NCBI GenBank assembly: GCA_030167125.1
Contig: CP126531.1
Location: 2,195,001 to 2,259,000, forward strand
Length of the DNA stretch: 64,000 nt
Direction: 5' to 3'
Source of the DNA: Rhodanobacteraceae bacterium
GTDB taxonomy: Bacteria; Pseudomonadota; Gammaproteobacteria; Xanthomonadales; Rhodanobacteraceae
Positions 44,789 through 54,399 of the stretch are shown one piece after another. Each line of letters begins with the position of its first letter. Within the stretch, counting starts at the first letter, position 1. Both the position numbers and the translations under genes were made by a program. The notes below the pieces were generated by a model. It worked only from the letters and a program-made list of their open reading frames with translations. It did no database searches and was not told where the DNA came from.

Positions 44789-47700
44789 CTACTGGATCTG
44801 GTTGATCTCGCTCCACGAACGGCGCCGCCAGATCGGCGAATCGCCCGTGAACGGTCCCTGGTTCTTCGCGTTGGAAAGCGTCACGCCCGGAATGTAGAAC
44901 TGTCCGCCGCCCAACGCCGACACCACCGGCAAGCTGCCGCTGGTGCGCGCGTTGTTGATGCGCCCGCCGACCACCGGTGCGCCGCCGAGGGAGGACACGC
45001 CGGTACCCGGCCCACCGTTGTTGGTGTTGAACACCATCACGGCGCCTTGTGTCGTCGGGTTGCAGGGGTCACTTCCGGCCGCGCCTGCGATCAGCGTCTG
45101 CACGATCACCATGTTGCTGGAGAAGACCGCGCCTGGCGTGACCACCACGCGCTCGCCGGAATTCACCTGCGTCGTGCCGGTACTGTCCATGATCTTGAGT
45201 GGGATGTACCAGCCCGCATTGCTGACCGGTACCGGATTGTTGGTGTCGGTCCGCACCGTTGCGCCTTGGTACGGATTGGGCGGATTGACAGTTTGTTCGC
45301 CCAGGGTCTGTTGCACCAGCTGGCTCTGGGTCACCGCGCAGCCGCCGCCCGTGCCCGGGTTCGCGCACGGCCCCGTATCACGAATGCCGTAAATGCCCTG
45401 GACCGCATTGCTGCTGTTGTCGCCGGCACCGAGGTATTTGCCGGTGCCGAACACCACCATGAAGCTGCCGGTGGCCGGATCGGGGAACAGGCGCGGCATC
45501 GTGGTGATCGGTTGCAGGCCCTGGTTGCCGCTGGCATCGGCTAGTCCTGCGTAAGCCAATGTCACTTTCCAGTTTTGGGGGTTGGGGTCGGAGAGATCAA
45601 AGCGCCACAGGTTGCCCTGCAGGTCTCCCGCGAACGCCACGTCATCGATCTGGTCGGAGTTGTAATCACCCAGTACCGGCGTGGCGAGACCAAAACTGGT
45701 CACGCCGGAAATACCGGTCGGTGTCTTCAATTCGGCGACCATCTTGCCGGTCTGCGCGTCGAACACGAACAGCGCGCTATACGGATTGCCCCCACTTTTC
45801 GGCGCCTGCGCCGCAATGGTTTGGCAAGCCGCCACTGTCGCGGTCGGGATGTCCGGCTTGGAACAGTCGGGGAAATAGCCGTTCGAGACCAGCACCACCC
45901 ATTCGCCGTTGTTGAGCCGGGCGATATTGGGCTGTGACACGGTATAGCCCATGTCGGTGCCCACACAGCTGCCGTAATTGCTGACGCAACCCGAGCTTGC
46001 CGGCATATCGGCGTCGAACTCCCACAGCACCTTGTCAGGTTGCGTGGGAAGAATGGTGGGATCGTTGCCACCCGTGATATCCAGCGCGTACACGCCACGG
46101 CCGCCCAGGCCGACGCCACCGGCAAGGATCGTGTGCCAGTTGTTGTCACTGAAGAACACGTCGCGCGTGACGGGTGTCGCGTCTACGGTTGGCTGGTACT
46201 GGAAGTTGCTTACGCTGGTGAGGTTGCCGAGGTTGGCGTACACGGCACGCGGGATGAATGCCCAATCCTCTTGACCAGGGTTGGTGCCCGTGTTGTAGGC
46301 CGAGCACACACCTGTGGTCACGTTGTACGAAGTGCAGGTCGGCACCGGCGCGCTGAAGGCGTGCAACATGCCGTCGTTGGCGCCCACGTAAGCGGTGCCC
46401 GGACGCTTGGCGTGTGCGGCCACGAACGCAGAATACTTCTGCGCACCGGTCGCGCTCTCCGGCGAAGTGGATGGCCAACCGTCGTAGTAGTTGCTGCTCG
46501 GATAAGCCACGTACACCGGCTGCGAGTTGATGATTGCGCCCAGCACGTTACGCACGGGTGGCACCTTTGTTGTATCGGTGCGCGAGCGGTAGGTGCCGTC
46601 GATTTCGTGGGTCGCGTCGCCGCGCAAATAATTGATGCGGTTCGCCACCGTGTCATTGGCGCCCGACAGCGCGGGAACTTGCAGGCCCTGGGCCGAAGTC
46701 GTCACCGTACTGCAATCGGTCGGAGCTGGGCCACTGCATTCACTCGCATCGAGTGATGCGACGTTGGCAGTATTAAAGGCGAAAGATGTGAAGATGCCGC
46801 CCTTGAAAGAGTCGGTATAGATGTTGCGGCTGGATGCCGCAGGAAAATTCGCGGACCACAAGGGGGTTGTGTTGACGGTACCATCGGGGTTCAAGGTCAC
46901 GGCTTGGAACGTGCTGCTCCAATTCAGGCTGTCGTAGCTGGTGCTGAAGCTGATGGCGCCGACGGTCGCCACACTGGCGTTCACACCGGCAGTGGTCGCC
47001 GCCCCGACGCGCCCCGAAATGCTCGACAGGATGCTGGTCAATTGATCGACCAGTTGCTGCGGATTGCCGGCGCTGAAGAACGCACCGCGGCCGGCCAGCC
47101 CTGCGTGCCAGCTATCGTCGATATTTGCAGCGATGCCGCTGCCGCTGCCGTCGGGCGTCGGCCAGCCAGTGATTCCGAGGGAATTGGTGACGCCCTTGCG
47201 CAGGTTGCAGGCGTCTTGCGCGTTGCCGGTCGTGGTGTCGGTGCAATCCGTATTGGTCGAGAAATTGAGTTGCCCGCTGACACCCAAGCCGATCATGAAG
47301 AAGGCCATGTGTGGCCAGCTGGCGGGGTCATTGTTCGGGTTGAAATATTTCTCGGCAGGAATGTTCTTGGCAATCCCGTAACCGCCGCTAACATTGCCGG
47401 CGCTGCCAAACAGGCCCGTACGCGTGTCTGGAAGATACGGCGACACGTACTTGGAGTTGGTCGGATCGAAGAGGTCGGGGCGAAGGTCGGTCGCCCAGTA
47501 GTTGTAGGCGATGTCCGAAAGAGAGGCATACCCCGCATCACCGCCGTCATGTACAGGGTTGTAGATGGACGTCACGCCGGCCGTGGCGGGATTGGGCGGC
47601 GTCACGCCGTCTGGCAACGCGGTGCCCGCATCCGCCAAGGTCAAGCTCGAATATTTCGGACCATCGCCATTGCCGTTCCACAAGCCGTCGGTGAGCAGCA

Positions 47701-49186
47701 GTGTGAAATTCTGGCGGCAATATAGTTCGTTGCCCGGGTTGGTTGAACTGTACGCGCCGTTCGGCGGCGGTTGCCAGTAAGGATCGTGCAAGTCACCGGT
47801 CACACCCGTGTTGCCGTTCCCGCGCTGGAAGAATTGCCCCGCGCGCGCAATCGCACTTCGGGTTGGCGTGCCACTGGTGGCAGGCACCTGGAAAATCCAG
47901 TTGAAAAAATCGCTGCGGTAGCAATTGGGCGGCGTCCGGACCGTTCCCGAAAGAATCGCCTGGGATCCCAGCGACGGCGGGCTGTTTGCGCAACCAGTAG
48001 GGTCCGCGTCGATCAGGGCACTTATGATCGTGTTCTGCTGCAGGGTGAATGCGTCCGAGGTGTAAAGGTTCTGCCACGCAACCCGGATGTCGTTGCCATA
48101 ACCACCGGTAGCGGTGGTGTGCGACAGCGAGGACGAACCAAACACGCGAGACAACGATGAACGCGCCATCTGGTTGCGGGTACGGTAATAGGCATACCAA
48201 TTCGCAAAGTTCTGATACTGATTCACCGTGACGCCGCCAATGGTGATATTGGTGTTGGCGACAGGCACGGCTTCCCAATTGCTGGCGTTGTAAAGCGTAT
48301 GCAGGCCGTCGCAATTGGCCGTAGTGCAGCCGGTATTGGTCGGATTCCCATACGAGTCGACTTGCACCGTCACTGTCTTTTTCAGACGGTAGTAGTAAGG
48401 GCCACCATTCGGATAAGTGACCACTGTGCCATCACTAAGAGTATGCGAAGCTCCGTCCATGGGACTGGCAGCGTTCCAGTAGGCTGACTGCCCCGTAGGA
48501 GAGCTGCCGCTGGCGTAACCGCACTGCCAACGATTGTCGGTAGTGGAGGTCTTGGTGCCCGTCAATTTGGTTCGCGCACTCGTGGACGGATAATCGAGAT
48601 CCGGATTGTTGTTGTAACCAATAGTGCCGGTGCTGGATGCCGGCGAAAGCGGCCGATTGACCGCTATTCCATCTATCCAGACGGCACTCAGCGTCGCGTC
48701 GGCATTCGGAAACGACGCGCCGTTCGCATACATCGGTGGCGTATAAAGGACGTCCGGGTTGTAGTACACACCATTCATGGGCAGGCTGCGAATCGCCTGC
48801 GACGGAACCAAGTTATCGGCGTCGATCACGTTCGCGCAGCGCCACGGGCCACCGCTGGTGCCGTTGCCTTGGTTGCCACCGCTGCCCCAATCCATAGTCT
48901 TGAAATACAAACCGCCGCCGGGTTTGGTTGTCCATGGCGGCGCATCGCCCAAGCGGTTCCAGTTCATCGATCCGGAATCATCGAAGGTAACCGCGAGATT
49001 GGGCGGCACCGCCTTGGTCTGGTTGACGGGCGTCGCGCTGAGCTCGGTCGTACCGTTGGGCACCACGTAAGCCGCGTGCAACGGCGGCAGCATCACGAAC
49101 GGCGCCGTCAGGCCGGCCACCAGCGAAAGCGCCAGCACCATGGCGGCAGGACGGGATGCGAGTATGGTTTGTCGGTGATTGGACAT
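44789..49186 (-). CDS. pilY1: type IV pilus tip adhesin PilY1
   Basis: 1465 residues. Signal peptide (about 1-38), then a VWA-like region starting with a MIDAS-type DDSGSMNW near residue 70, a long middle region, and a C-terminal PQQ-like beta-propeller. In that propeller the calcium-binding loop DYNSDQIDD is near residue 1172 (GDYNSDQIDDVAFAGDLQGNLWRFD). PilY1 sits at the pilus tip, promotes extension and surface adhesion. Large size is typical of the family. Confidence 0.95.
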   Translation of the reverse strand: MSNHRQTILASRPAAMVLALSLVAGLTAPFVMLPPLHAAYVVPNGTTELSATPVNQTKAVPPNLAVTFDDSGSMNWNRLGDAPPWTTKPGGGLYFKTMDWGSGGNQGNGTSGGPWRCANVIDADNLVPSQAIRSLPMNGVYYNPDVLYTPPMYANGASFPNADATLSAVWIDGIAVNRPLSPASSTGTIGYNNNPDLDYPSTSARTKLTGTKTSTTDNRWQCGYASGSSPTGQSAYWNAASPMDGASHTLSDGTVVTYPNGGPYYYRLKKTVTVQVDSYGNPTNTGCTTANCDGLHTLYNASNWEAVPVANTNITIGGVTVNQYQNFANWYAYYRTRNQMARSSLSRVFGSSSLSHTTATGGYGNDIRVAWQNLYTSDAFTLQQNTIISALIDADPTGCANSPPSLGSQAILSGTVRTPPNCYRSDFFNWIFQVPATSGTPTRSAIARAGQFFQRGNGNTGVTGDLHDPYWQPPPNGAYSSTNPGNELYCRQNFTLLLTDGLWNGNGDGPKYSSLTLADAGTALPDGVTPPNPATAGVTSIYNPVHDGGDAGYASLSDIAYNYWATDLRPDLFDPTNSKYVSPYLPDTRTGLFGSAGNVSGGYGIAKNIPAEKYFNPNNDPASWPHMAFFMIGLGVSGQLNFSTNTDCTDTTTGNAQDACNLRKGVTNSLGITGWPTPDGSGSGIAANIDDSWHAGLAGRGAFFSAGNPQQLVDQLTSILSSISGRVGAATTAGVNASVATVGAISFSTSYDSLNWSSTFQAVTLNPDGTVNTTPLWSANFPAASSRNIYTDSFKGGIFTSFAFNTANVASLDASECSGPAPTDCSTVTTSAQGLQVPALSGANDTVANRINYLRGDATHEIDGTYRSRTDTTKVPPVRNVLGAIINSQPVYVAYPSSNYYDGWPSTSPESATGAQKYSAFVAAHAKRPGTAYVGANDGMLHAFSAPVPTCTSYNVTTGVCSAYNTGTNPGQEDWAFIPRAVYANLGNLTSVSNFQYQPTVDATPVTRDVFFSDNNWHTILAGGVGLGGRGVYALDITGGNDPTILPTQPDKVLWEFDADMPASSGCVSNYGSCVGTDMGYTVSQPNIARLNNGEWVVLVSNGYFPDCSKPDIPTATVAACQTIAAQAPKSGGNPYSALFVFDAQTGKMVAELKTPTGISGVTSFGLATPVLGDYNSDQIDDVAFAGDLQGNLWRFDLSDPNPQNWKVTLAYAGLADASGNQGLQPITTMPRLFPDPATGSFMVVFGTGKYLGAGDNSSNAVQGIYGIRDTGPCANPGTGGGCAVTQSQLVQQTLGEQTVNPPNPYQGATVRTDTNNPVPVSNAGWYIPLKIMDSTGTTQVNSGERVVVTPGAVFSSNMVIVQTLIAGAAGSDPCNPTTQGAVMVFNTNNGGPGTGVSSLGGAPVVGGRINNARTSGSLPVVSALGGGQFYIPGVTLSNAKNQGPFTGDSPIWRRRSWSEINQIQ

Positions 49187-49212
49187 GGCGGTTTCCCCCC
49201 GTGTTCCTTCGA

Positions 49213-49899
49213 TCAGTTGGCCGGCGCTTGCGCGTCGAAAGTGCTCTGGACCACGCGCACGGTGTTGTTCGTGCCGCCGGTCGCGCGCGCAGTGATGCGA
49301 TAAACATCCAGCACGATGTTGCCGCCGGGCGCGCCGCTGTTCGGGCCGGTGACGCCGGATTCATGCAACAGGCCCGCGCCCGGGGCGCGCAACATGCCCA
49401 TGTCTTCGATGACGTATTGCGGGTTCTGGGCCAGGTTGGAGGTCTTCAGGCTGAGCGTTGCCAAGGTGCCGGTCTGGTTGGTGTAGCCACTGCCGCCCGC
49501 GCCCTTGTAGGTAATGCCGGTGCCGGTGAGCCAGGCGTTGTTGCCGGTACGGAACTGCGTGATCGTGCCGGCGGTGCCGTACAAGGCCGCGATCGACGGG
49601 TCGTAGTAGACGCAGCCATTGGTGGGATCGATGCTGCCGCGGGCGCAGAAGCTGCCGCCCTGCACCTGCGAGAAGTAGTTCCAGATGTTCCACTCGGCGC
49701 CGCGCAGCGCGGTATCGCCGCTCATCGTGGCGAGCTGCGCGCTGCGGGTGGCGGTGACCATGCGCTGCTGCAACAGCGAACCCGAGGAGGCGCCGATCGC
49801 GAGCAGGGTCAGCAGGATCAGGAAAACCAGCGCCACCAGCAGCACCGCACCGTGCTGTGCGCGACGCGGAAAGCTTGGTTGTACGCGACGAGTGTTCAT
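49213..49899 (-). CDS. pilX: minor pilin assembly protein PilX
   Basis: 228 residues. N-terminal GAVLLVALVFLILLTLLAIGAS is the PilX-type hydrophobic helix (no canonical GFTLIE leader; Q-H-G-A-V-L-L is usual for PilX). Then QQRMVTATRSAQLATMSGDTALRGAEW, as in PilX proteins, and a variable pilin-like C-terminal part. ATG 49899 chosen; the longer frame reaches back into pilW. Between pilW and pilY1 in the operon. Confidence 0.88.
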   Translation of the reverse strand: MNTRRVQPSFPRRAQHGAVLLVALVFLILLTLLAIGASSGSLLQQRMVTATRSAQLATMSGDTALRGAEWNIWNYFSQVQGGSFCARGSIDPTNGCVYYDPSIAALYGTAGTITQFRTGNNAWLTGTGITYKGAGGSGYTNQTGTLATLSLKTSNLAQNPQYVIEDMGMLRAPGAGLLHESGVTGPNSGAPGGNIVLDVYRITARATGGTNNTVRVVQSTFDAQAPAN

Positions 49900-49906
49900 G
49901 GCGAGA

Positions 49907-51292
49907 TCACGGATTGAAGTTGCGCAGCGCCACCAGCGTGGTGAACTCGCGCCGCAGCAACTGGTTCGGGAAGCCCTGCGCACTCGGCTGGATGTTGCGC
50001 GTCGCCTCGGTGGGCGGCTGCGGCGTGGTATCGCCGTCGGGGCTGTAGATGTAAGCCATCTCCTGCGGCGTCAACGTGTACAGCGGGGTCTGGCCATCCA
50101 TCAGGATGTTGACCTGGATGGACTTGACCGCACGCCACAGGCAGCCCTGGTTGGCACCACCGGCGCCGGAGGTCGCGATGTAGCCGACGTTCGAAGCCAG
50201 TTGCACGCCGGGCGGACATGCGATGGCGCCGCCGTTGTTGTTGTCGACCTTCGTCGCAGAAAGGAACTGGGTGTTGCCGTTCGCGTCGATGATGCCGTAC
50301 TGGAAATCCAGGCGCTCGATGCCGCGCACGATGGGCTGATCCATGCCATTGACCCGGCGCTCGAGTTCGCCGGTGGTCGGACCGCCCGGACAGGTCGTGG
50401 CGCCGTTGACGCACACCACCTTCACGTAATAGGTGACGGTCTGGAAATCCTTGTTGAAATCGAACAGGCGCGGCGCGGCGCCGCCGGTCAGGTTGGCGAT
50501 CTTCGGCTTGGCGTAATTGGCGCCCGAGACCGTGATCGTGTTGCTGCCCTGTCCGCTCGCCCCGAACACATAAGCCGTCGAGCAATCCGCCAGCATGGCA
50601 AGGTCACCGGCGCCGAAATATGAAGGTGGCGGCTCACTGCCCGTTTGCACGAGGTTGATCGTGTTGACGCTGCCGTCGCTGTTGGCGGTGATCGTGCTGC
50701 CGGTGCCGCCGGTCGGCACGATCGACCAACCCGCGTTGGGTTTGAGGTACCGCATCGTCAGCACCGAGGTGCCGCTCAGATGGTTGCCGGGAGCGGCGCC
50801 CATCACCGGCAGTGTCGCAGGGTTCACCGCGGTCTTCGGATCGACCGGCGTACACGTCGTGGCGGTGCAGTCGTAGCCGCGCAGGAACACGAACGACGGC
50901 AGGGCGAAGGCATTGCCGGGATCGTTGAGCGGCGTGGTGTCGTCGTAAAGCGCATTGTTGACCGATGCGATGGTGTTGGCCGTCACCGTCGGCGCGTTCA
51001 GGGAATCCAGGCTGATGCCGGAAGCCACCAGGCTGGCGTTGCCGCCGGTGTTCGCGCAGTACGCGCCATTGGCGTTGCCGAGATCCTCGCGCATGCTCTG
51101 GATGGCGAAGCGGCCTTCTTCCTGCAACGCCGCCATCTGCGCCTGCACCTTGTTGCTGCTGGAGGTCGAGGAAAACACCGTGATGATGCCGGCCGCGACG
51201 ATCAGCGCCATCACCAGCGCGATCATCATCTCGATCAGCGACAGGCCGGCCATGCGGCGACGCGCCGGGCGCAGGCAATGGAGGTTCTTCAT
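49907..51292 (-). CDS. pilW: minor pilin assembly protein PilW
   Basis: 461 residues. Prepilin leader ARRRMAG followed by LSLIEMMIALVMALIVAAGIITVF. PilW_T4P family region, TYYVKV and ERLDFQYGII segments. ATG 51292 overlaps the pilV stop (ATGA). Part of the fimT-pilV-pilW-pilX priming complex. Confidence 0.93.
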   Translation of the reverse strand: MKNLHCLRPARRRMAGLSLIEMMIALVMALIVAAGIITVFSSTSSSNKVQAQMAALQEEGRFAIQSMREDLGNANGAYCANTGGNASLVASGISLDSLNAPTVTANTIASVNNALYDDTTPLNDPGNAFALPSFVFLRGYDCTATTCTPVDPKTAVNPATLPVMGAAPGNHLSGTSVLTMRYLKPNAGWSIVPTGGTGSTITANSDGSVNTINLVQTGSEPPPSYFGAGDLAMLADCSTAYVFGASGQGSNTITVSGANYAKPKIANLTGGAAPRLFDFNKDFQTVTYYVKVVCVNGATTCPGGPTTGELERRVNGMDQPIVRGIERLDFQYGIIDANGNTQFLSATKVDNNNGGAIACPPGVQLASNVGYIATSGAGGANQGCLWRAVKSIQVNILMDGQTPLYTLTPQEMAYIYSPDGDTTPQPPTEATRNIQPSAQGFPNQLLRREFTTLVALRNFNP

Positions 51293-51822
51293 GGCTGGAA
51301 CGTCCATGCGAAGGTGTTGGGTTGCTGATTGCCATTACTTCCGGAACTGGCTTCGTTCCACTGCAGCACCATCTGGCAGGTGCCGCCGTACGGCGGCCGG
51401 TTGGCGATCTGCGCCGGAGTCGGCTGGTAGGTCAGGTTCGCGGCGCTGCAGTTGATCGCGCCCTTGACATTCGGCAGGAAGGTATTGAGCTGCTGGCTCC
51501 ACACCTGGATGTCCCGCGTGGCGAGATCGGCCGGGCTGCAACCCGCCGCACAGGTCATGGTGATGCCGGTGCCCGGCGCCAGGACCGCATTGATGTTGTA
51601 ATTGCCCGCCCACACCGCCGCAGGGTTCGCACTCATGCGGTTGGCCATGTTGTGCGCAAGGAACGTGGCCTGCGTACGCAAATAGGCGACGTGGTTGGAC
51701 GAGATCGCGAAGATCAGAAGTCCGGCAAGGCCGATCATGCCGAGGCTGAACACCAGAACGGCGATCAGCACTTCCAGCATCGAAAAACCCTGCTGACGAG
51801 AAGGGGCGCGGTGGAGGGTCAT
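51289..51822 (-). CDS. pilV: minor pilin PilV
   Basis: 177 residues. Leader SRQQG followed by FSMLEVLIAVLVFSLGMIGLAGL, the type IV pilus modification protein PilV pattern. Several cysteines (CAAGCSP, CSAAN, GTCQM) suggest disulfides. Coupled by 4-bp overlaps to both fimT and pilW. Confidence 0.93.
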   Translation of the reverse strand: MTLHRAPSRQQGFSMLEVLIAVLVFSLGMIGLAGLLIFAISSNHVAYLRTQATFLAHNMANRMSANPAAVWAGNYNINAVLAPGTGITMTCAAGCSPADLATRDIQVWSQQLNTFLPNVKGAINCSAANLTYQPTPAQIANRPPYGGTCQMVLQWNEASSGSNGNQQPNTFAWTFQP

Positions 51823-52349
51823 GGCGCGGGAGCCGGGCAACCGGTGGGAGTGGTGCTGCTGGTGGTCTGCTGCAACATGCCCGCCGCGAGCACCTGCAGG
51901 AAGCGCGGCTGGTTGTTGGCAGCACCATTGGGTGCGGAAATGGTGAAACAGCTGAGCGCGCTGGTGCCCTGCGGCTGGAACGCCACCGGCGTGGTCGATC
52001 CGCTCAGCACGTACGGGGCCGGAATGGCTGCGTGCGTGCGCAGGACCGTGGCCGTCCCGGTGCTGCTGGCGGGCGGAATCTGCACCGTCCAGCCGTTCTG
52101 CCAGGTGCCGGTTGCCGCAACCTGCACGCTCACCTGCCGCGACACCGCCTCGGTGCGGGCGTATTGCAGGTCGCCCGCGAGATCATTGTTGATGTTCGAC
52201 AGGTTCGTGGAAACGAGAATGTGCCGGAAGCTCGGCACCGCGATCATCGCCAGGATCGCCGCAACCGCCAGCGTGATCAGCAGCTCGACCAGCGTGAAAC
52301 CGCGAGCGCGGCAATACGCGCGCAGGCGAGCCGCAAAATGGATACGCAT
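51819..52349 (-). CDS. fimT: minor pseudopilin FimT
   Basis: 176 residues. Leader RARG followed by FTLVELLITLAVAAILAMIAVPSF, and a GspH/FimT domain (NNDLAGDLQYARTEAVSRQ, then a beta C-terminal part ending near GCPAPAP). FimT has been linked to DNA uptake in related species. First gene of the operon, with the promoter presumably at 52350-52480. Confidence 0.92.
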   Translation of the reverse strand: MRIHFAARLRAYCRARGFTLVELLITLAVAAILAMIAVPSFRHILVSTNLSNINNDLAGDLQYARTEAVSRQVSVQVAATGTWQNGWTVQIPPASSTGTATVLRTHAAIPAPYVLSGSTTPVAFQPQGTSALSCFTISAPNGAANNQPRFLQVLAAGMLQQTTSSTTPTGCPAPAP

Positions 52350-52481
52350 GATTGCCTGTTTCCCCGGCACGACGGTTTGCCCCTGTTGAAGCCGACGATG
52401 CGGGGTGGATCATCCTGCCCGGCCCGCCGGTTGCCAAGCGTGCGCCGACGAACGGCACTGTTGGGCCGATGAGCGGCGGCC

Positions 52482-52581
52482 GCATCCCCCGCGCGCTGTC
52501 GCGCGCGACCCCCTTCCTGCGGAAGGGGGTGGATTTCGCTTCCGCCTTCCGCAGGAAAGGGGATTGAAGGGGATGGCTTTT
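52482..52581. repeat. palindromic element between fimT and rmlD
   Basis: Same unit as at 34508, opposite orientation (catcccccgcgcgctgtcgcgcg, two ccttcc hairpins, ggggatggctttt). Its last bases form the rmlD stop codon TAA. The rest of 52350-52481 shows no gene and probably holds the fimT promoter. Confidence 0.85.
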
Positions 52582-53686
52582 ATCTCCCCGCCAACTCGCC
52601 GATGACCTCCTCGAGCGCCGTCCGCCAATCCGGCAGCGTGGCGCCGAATGCTTCGCGCAACCTGGTCGTGTCGAGCACCGAGAACGCCGGGCGCTTGGCC
52701 TTGGTCGGGTAGTCGGCGGTCTTGATGGCGTGCACCACCGGGGCGCGCTCGATCAGCCCGGCTTGTTGCGCGCGTTCGAAAATCGCGCGCGCGAAGCCGC
52801 ACCAGCTGGTTTGTCCGCTGGACACCAGGTTGTAGATGCCGTTGCGTACTGGCATCCCCCCGCCGCTTGGCGTTGGCGCTGCGCGCGCGTCCGCTGTCGC
52901 TCCGCCCCTGCCTGCGGATGCGGGTGTGTTCCATTGCGCGATGATTTGTGCGCTGACCTCCGCGATCAGCCGCGCCGGCGTCGGCGCGCCGATCTGGTCG
53001 TCGACCACGCGCAGTTCGTCGCGTTCCGCGCCAAGGCGCAACATGGTGCGCAGGAAATTGTGTCCGCGCGCCGCGTACACCCACGCCGTGCGCAGGATCA
53101 GGTGCTGCGCGCCGCTGTCGCGCAACGCGATCTCGCCGGCCAGCTTGGATCGGCCGTAAGCGCTGACGGGGTTGGGCGCGTCGGTCTCGCGATACGGCCG
53201 TGTCGCACTGCCGTCGAACACGTAGTCGGTGGAGTAATGCACCACACGCGCGCGGTGCCGCTTCGCCCACGTGCCCAGCAGGCCGGGTGCGTCGCCGTTG
53301 ATGCGTTGCGCGAGTTCGGGTTCGTCCTCGGCGCGATCGACGGCGGTGTAGGCGGCGGCGTTGACGATGATGTCCGGTGCGACGCGATCCAGCGCTTCGG
53401 TCAAGCCGTCCAAGTCCGCGAGGTCGATGGCCTCGCAAGCTGTCCCGTCTTCCAGCTTGCCGCTGCGGATGGCGGGAATGATTTCGAAGGACGCACATCC
53501 CCCCGCGCTGCGCGCGACCCCCTCCGCAAGCGAAGGGGGTGATTTGCTTCCCCCTTCCTGCGGAAGGGGGTTGGCTTGCCTTCCCCCTTCGCCTGCGAAG
53601 GGGGATTGGGGGGGATGGCTTTTCGCCAACGCACGCAGCAATTCATGCCCCACCTGTCCGTTCGCACCGGTGACGAGGACTCGCAT
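52580..53686 (-). CDS. rmlD: dTDP-4-dehydrorhamnose reductase, with two in-frame repeat insertions
   Basis: 368 residues versus about 300 usual. SDR fold: VLVTGANGQVGHELL at the N-terminus, NAAAYTAVDRAEDE, STDYVFDGS, catalytic YGRSK. Residues about 21-64 (53495-53626) are encoded by a palindromic element lying after ALLRAL, and residues about 252-278 (52851-52931) by a second, degenerate one before GIYNLVSSGQTSW. Together they account for the 68 extra residues. Both insertions avoid the catalytic core. It makes dTDP-L-rhamnose. ATG 53686 is the family start. Confidence 0.95.
   Translation of the reverse strand: MRVLVTGANGQVGHELLRALAKSHPPQSPFAGEGGRQANPLPQEGGSKSPPSLAEGVARSAGGCASFEIIPAIRSGKLEDGTACEAIDLADLDGLTEALDRVAPDIIVNAAAYTAVDRAEDEPELAQRINGDAPGLLGTWAKRHRARVVHYSTDYVFDGSATRPYRETDAPNPVSAYGRSKLAGEIALRDSGAQHLILRTAWVYAARGHNFLRTMLRLGAERDELRVVDDQIGAPTPARLIAEVSAQIIAQWNTPASAGRGGATADARAAPTPSGGGMPVRNGIYNLVSSGQTSWCGFARAIFERAQQAGLIERAPVVHAIKTADYPTKAKRPAFSVLDTTRLREAFGATLPDWRTALEEVIGELAGR
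52851..52931. repeat. degenerate palindromic element inside rmlD
   Basis: Begins with ggcatccccccgccgcttgg, the usual 5' end of the main repeat family, and continues with a decayed G/C-rich segment. It encodes about 27 residues (TPASAGRGGATADARAAP region) absent from ordinary RmlD. Confidence 0.65.
53495..53626. repeat. palindromic element inserted in frame near the rmlD start
   Basis: 132 bp = 44 codons. It contains three ccccttc hairpins and the standard catcccccc and ggggatggctttt ends, and belongs to the main family. It lies between codons of the first beta-alpha unit of RmlD and keeps the frame. Confidence 0.9.
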
Positions 53687-53690
53687 TCCC

Positions 53691-54266
53691 TCAGCCCACG
53701 AACGGCGGCAGCTTGTCGGCAGGGACCTCGGCGAGGAACGGCGCCTTCTCGTCCTTCGCCGAAAGCACCGGCTCGGCCACCGGCCAGTCGATGCCGATCG
53801 CGGCGTCGTTCCAGCGCACGCCGGCGTCGGCCGCCGCGTCATACAGCGCGGTGCACTGATACATGAAAGTGGCTGCTTCGCTGACCACGCAGAAGCCATG
53901 CGCGAAGCCTTCCGGAATCCACAACTGCCGATGGTTGCTTGCCGTCAACATCGCCGCTTCCCATTGGCCGAAGGTGGGCGAACCGCGGCGGATGTCCACC
54001 GCCACGTCGTACACCTCGCCTTCCAGCACCGACACCAGCTTGCCCTGCGGATTCGGCCACTGGTAGTGCAGGCCGCGCAACACGCCGCGCGCCGAACGCG
54101 AAACGTTGGACTGCACGAAGCACACGTCGATGCCGAGCCGTGCGTATTTCGCGGCGTGGAAACTTTCGAAGAAATAACCGCGCGCGTCGCCGTGCACCAC
54201 GGGTTCGATGACGCACACGCCGGGCAGGTTGGTGTCGATGCGCTTGAGGCGGTGGTGGGTGCTCAT
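53691..54266 (-). CDS. rmlC: dTDP-4-dehydrorhamnose 3,5-epimerase
   Basis: 191 residues. Cupin enzyme: GYFFESFHAAKY, FVQSNVSRSARGVLRGLHYQ (catalytic His), QGKLVSVLEGEVYDVAVDIRRGSPTFG, WIPEGFAHGFCV and YxxxAxAGVRWND. ATG 54266 or 54275. It lies 4 bp upstream of rmlD and downstream of rmlA, in the order rmlB-A-C-D. Confidence 0.95.
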   Translation of the reverse strand: MSTHHRLKRIDTNLPGVCVIEPVVHGDARGYFFESFHAAKYARLGIDVCFVQSNVSRSARGVLRGLHYQWPNPQGKLVSVLEGEVYDVAVDIRRGSPTFGQWEAAMLTASNHRQLWIPEGFAHGFCVVSEAATFMYQCTALYDAAADAGVRWNDAAIGIDWPVAEPVLSAKDEKAPFLAEVPADKLPPFVG

Positions 54267-54289
54267 GGATCGCATGCTCCCGCCGCGCC

Positions 54290-54386
54290 GGCATCCCCCC
54301 GCCACTGCGTGGCGACCCCCTTCCTTTGGAAGGGGGTGATTTTCCTCCCCCTTCGGAACGAAGGGGGATCGAGGGGGATGGCCTTT
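54290..54386. repeat. palindromic element between rmlA and rmlC
   Basis: gcatcccccc start, hairpins ccttcctttggaagg and ccttcggaacgaagg, ggggatggcc end. Main family. It separates two genes of the rml operon without a gene of its own. Confidence 0.9.
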
Positions 54387-54399
54387 CGCTTCGCCATGT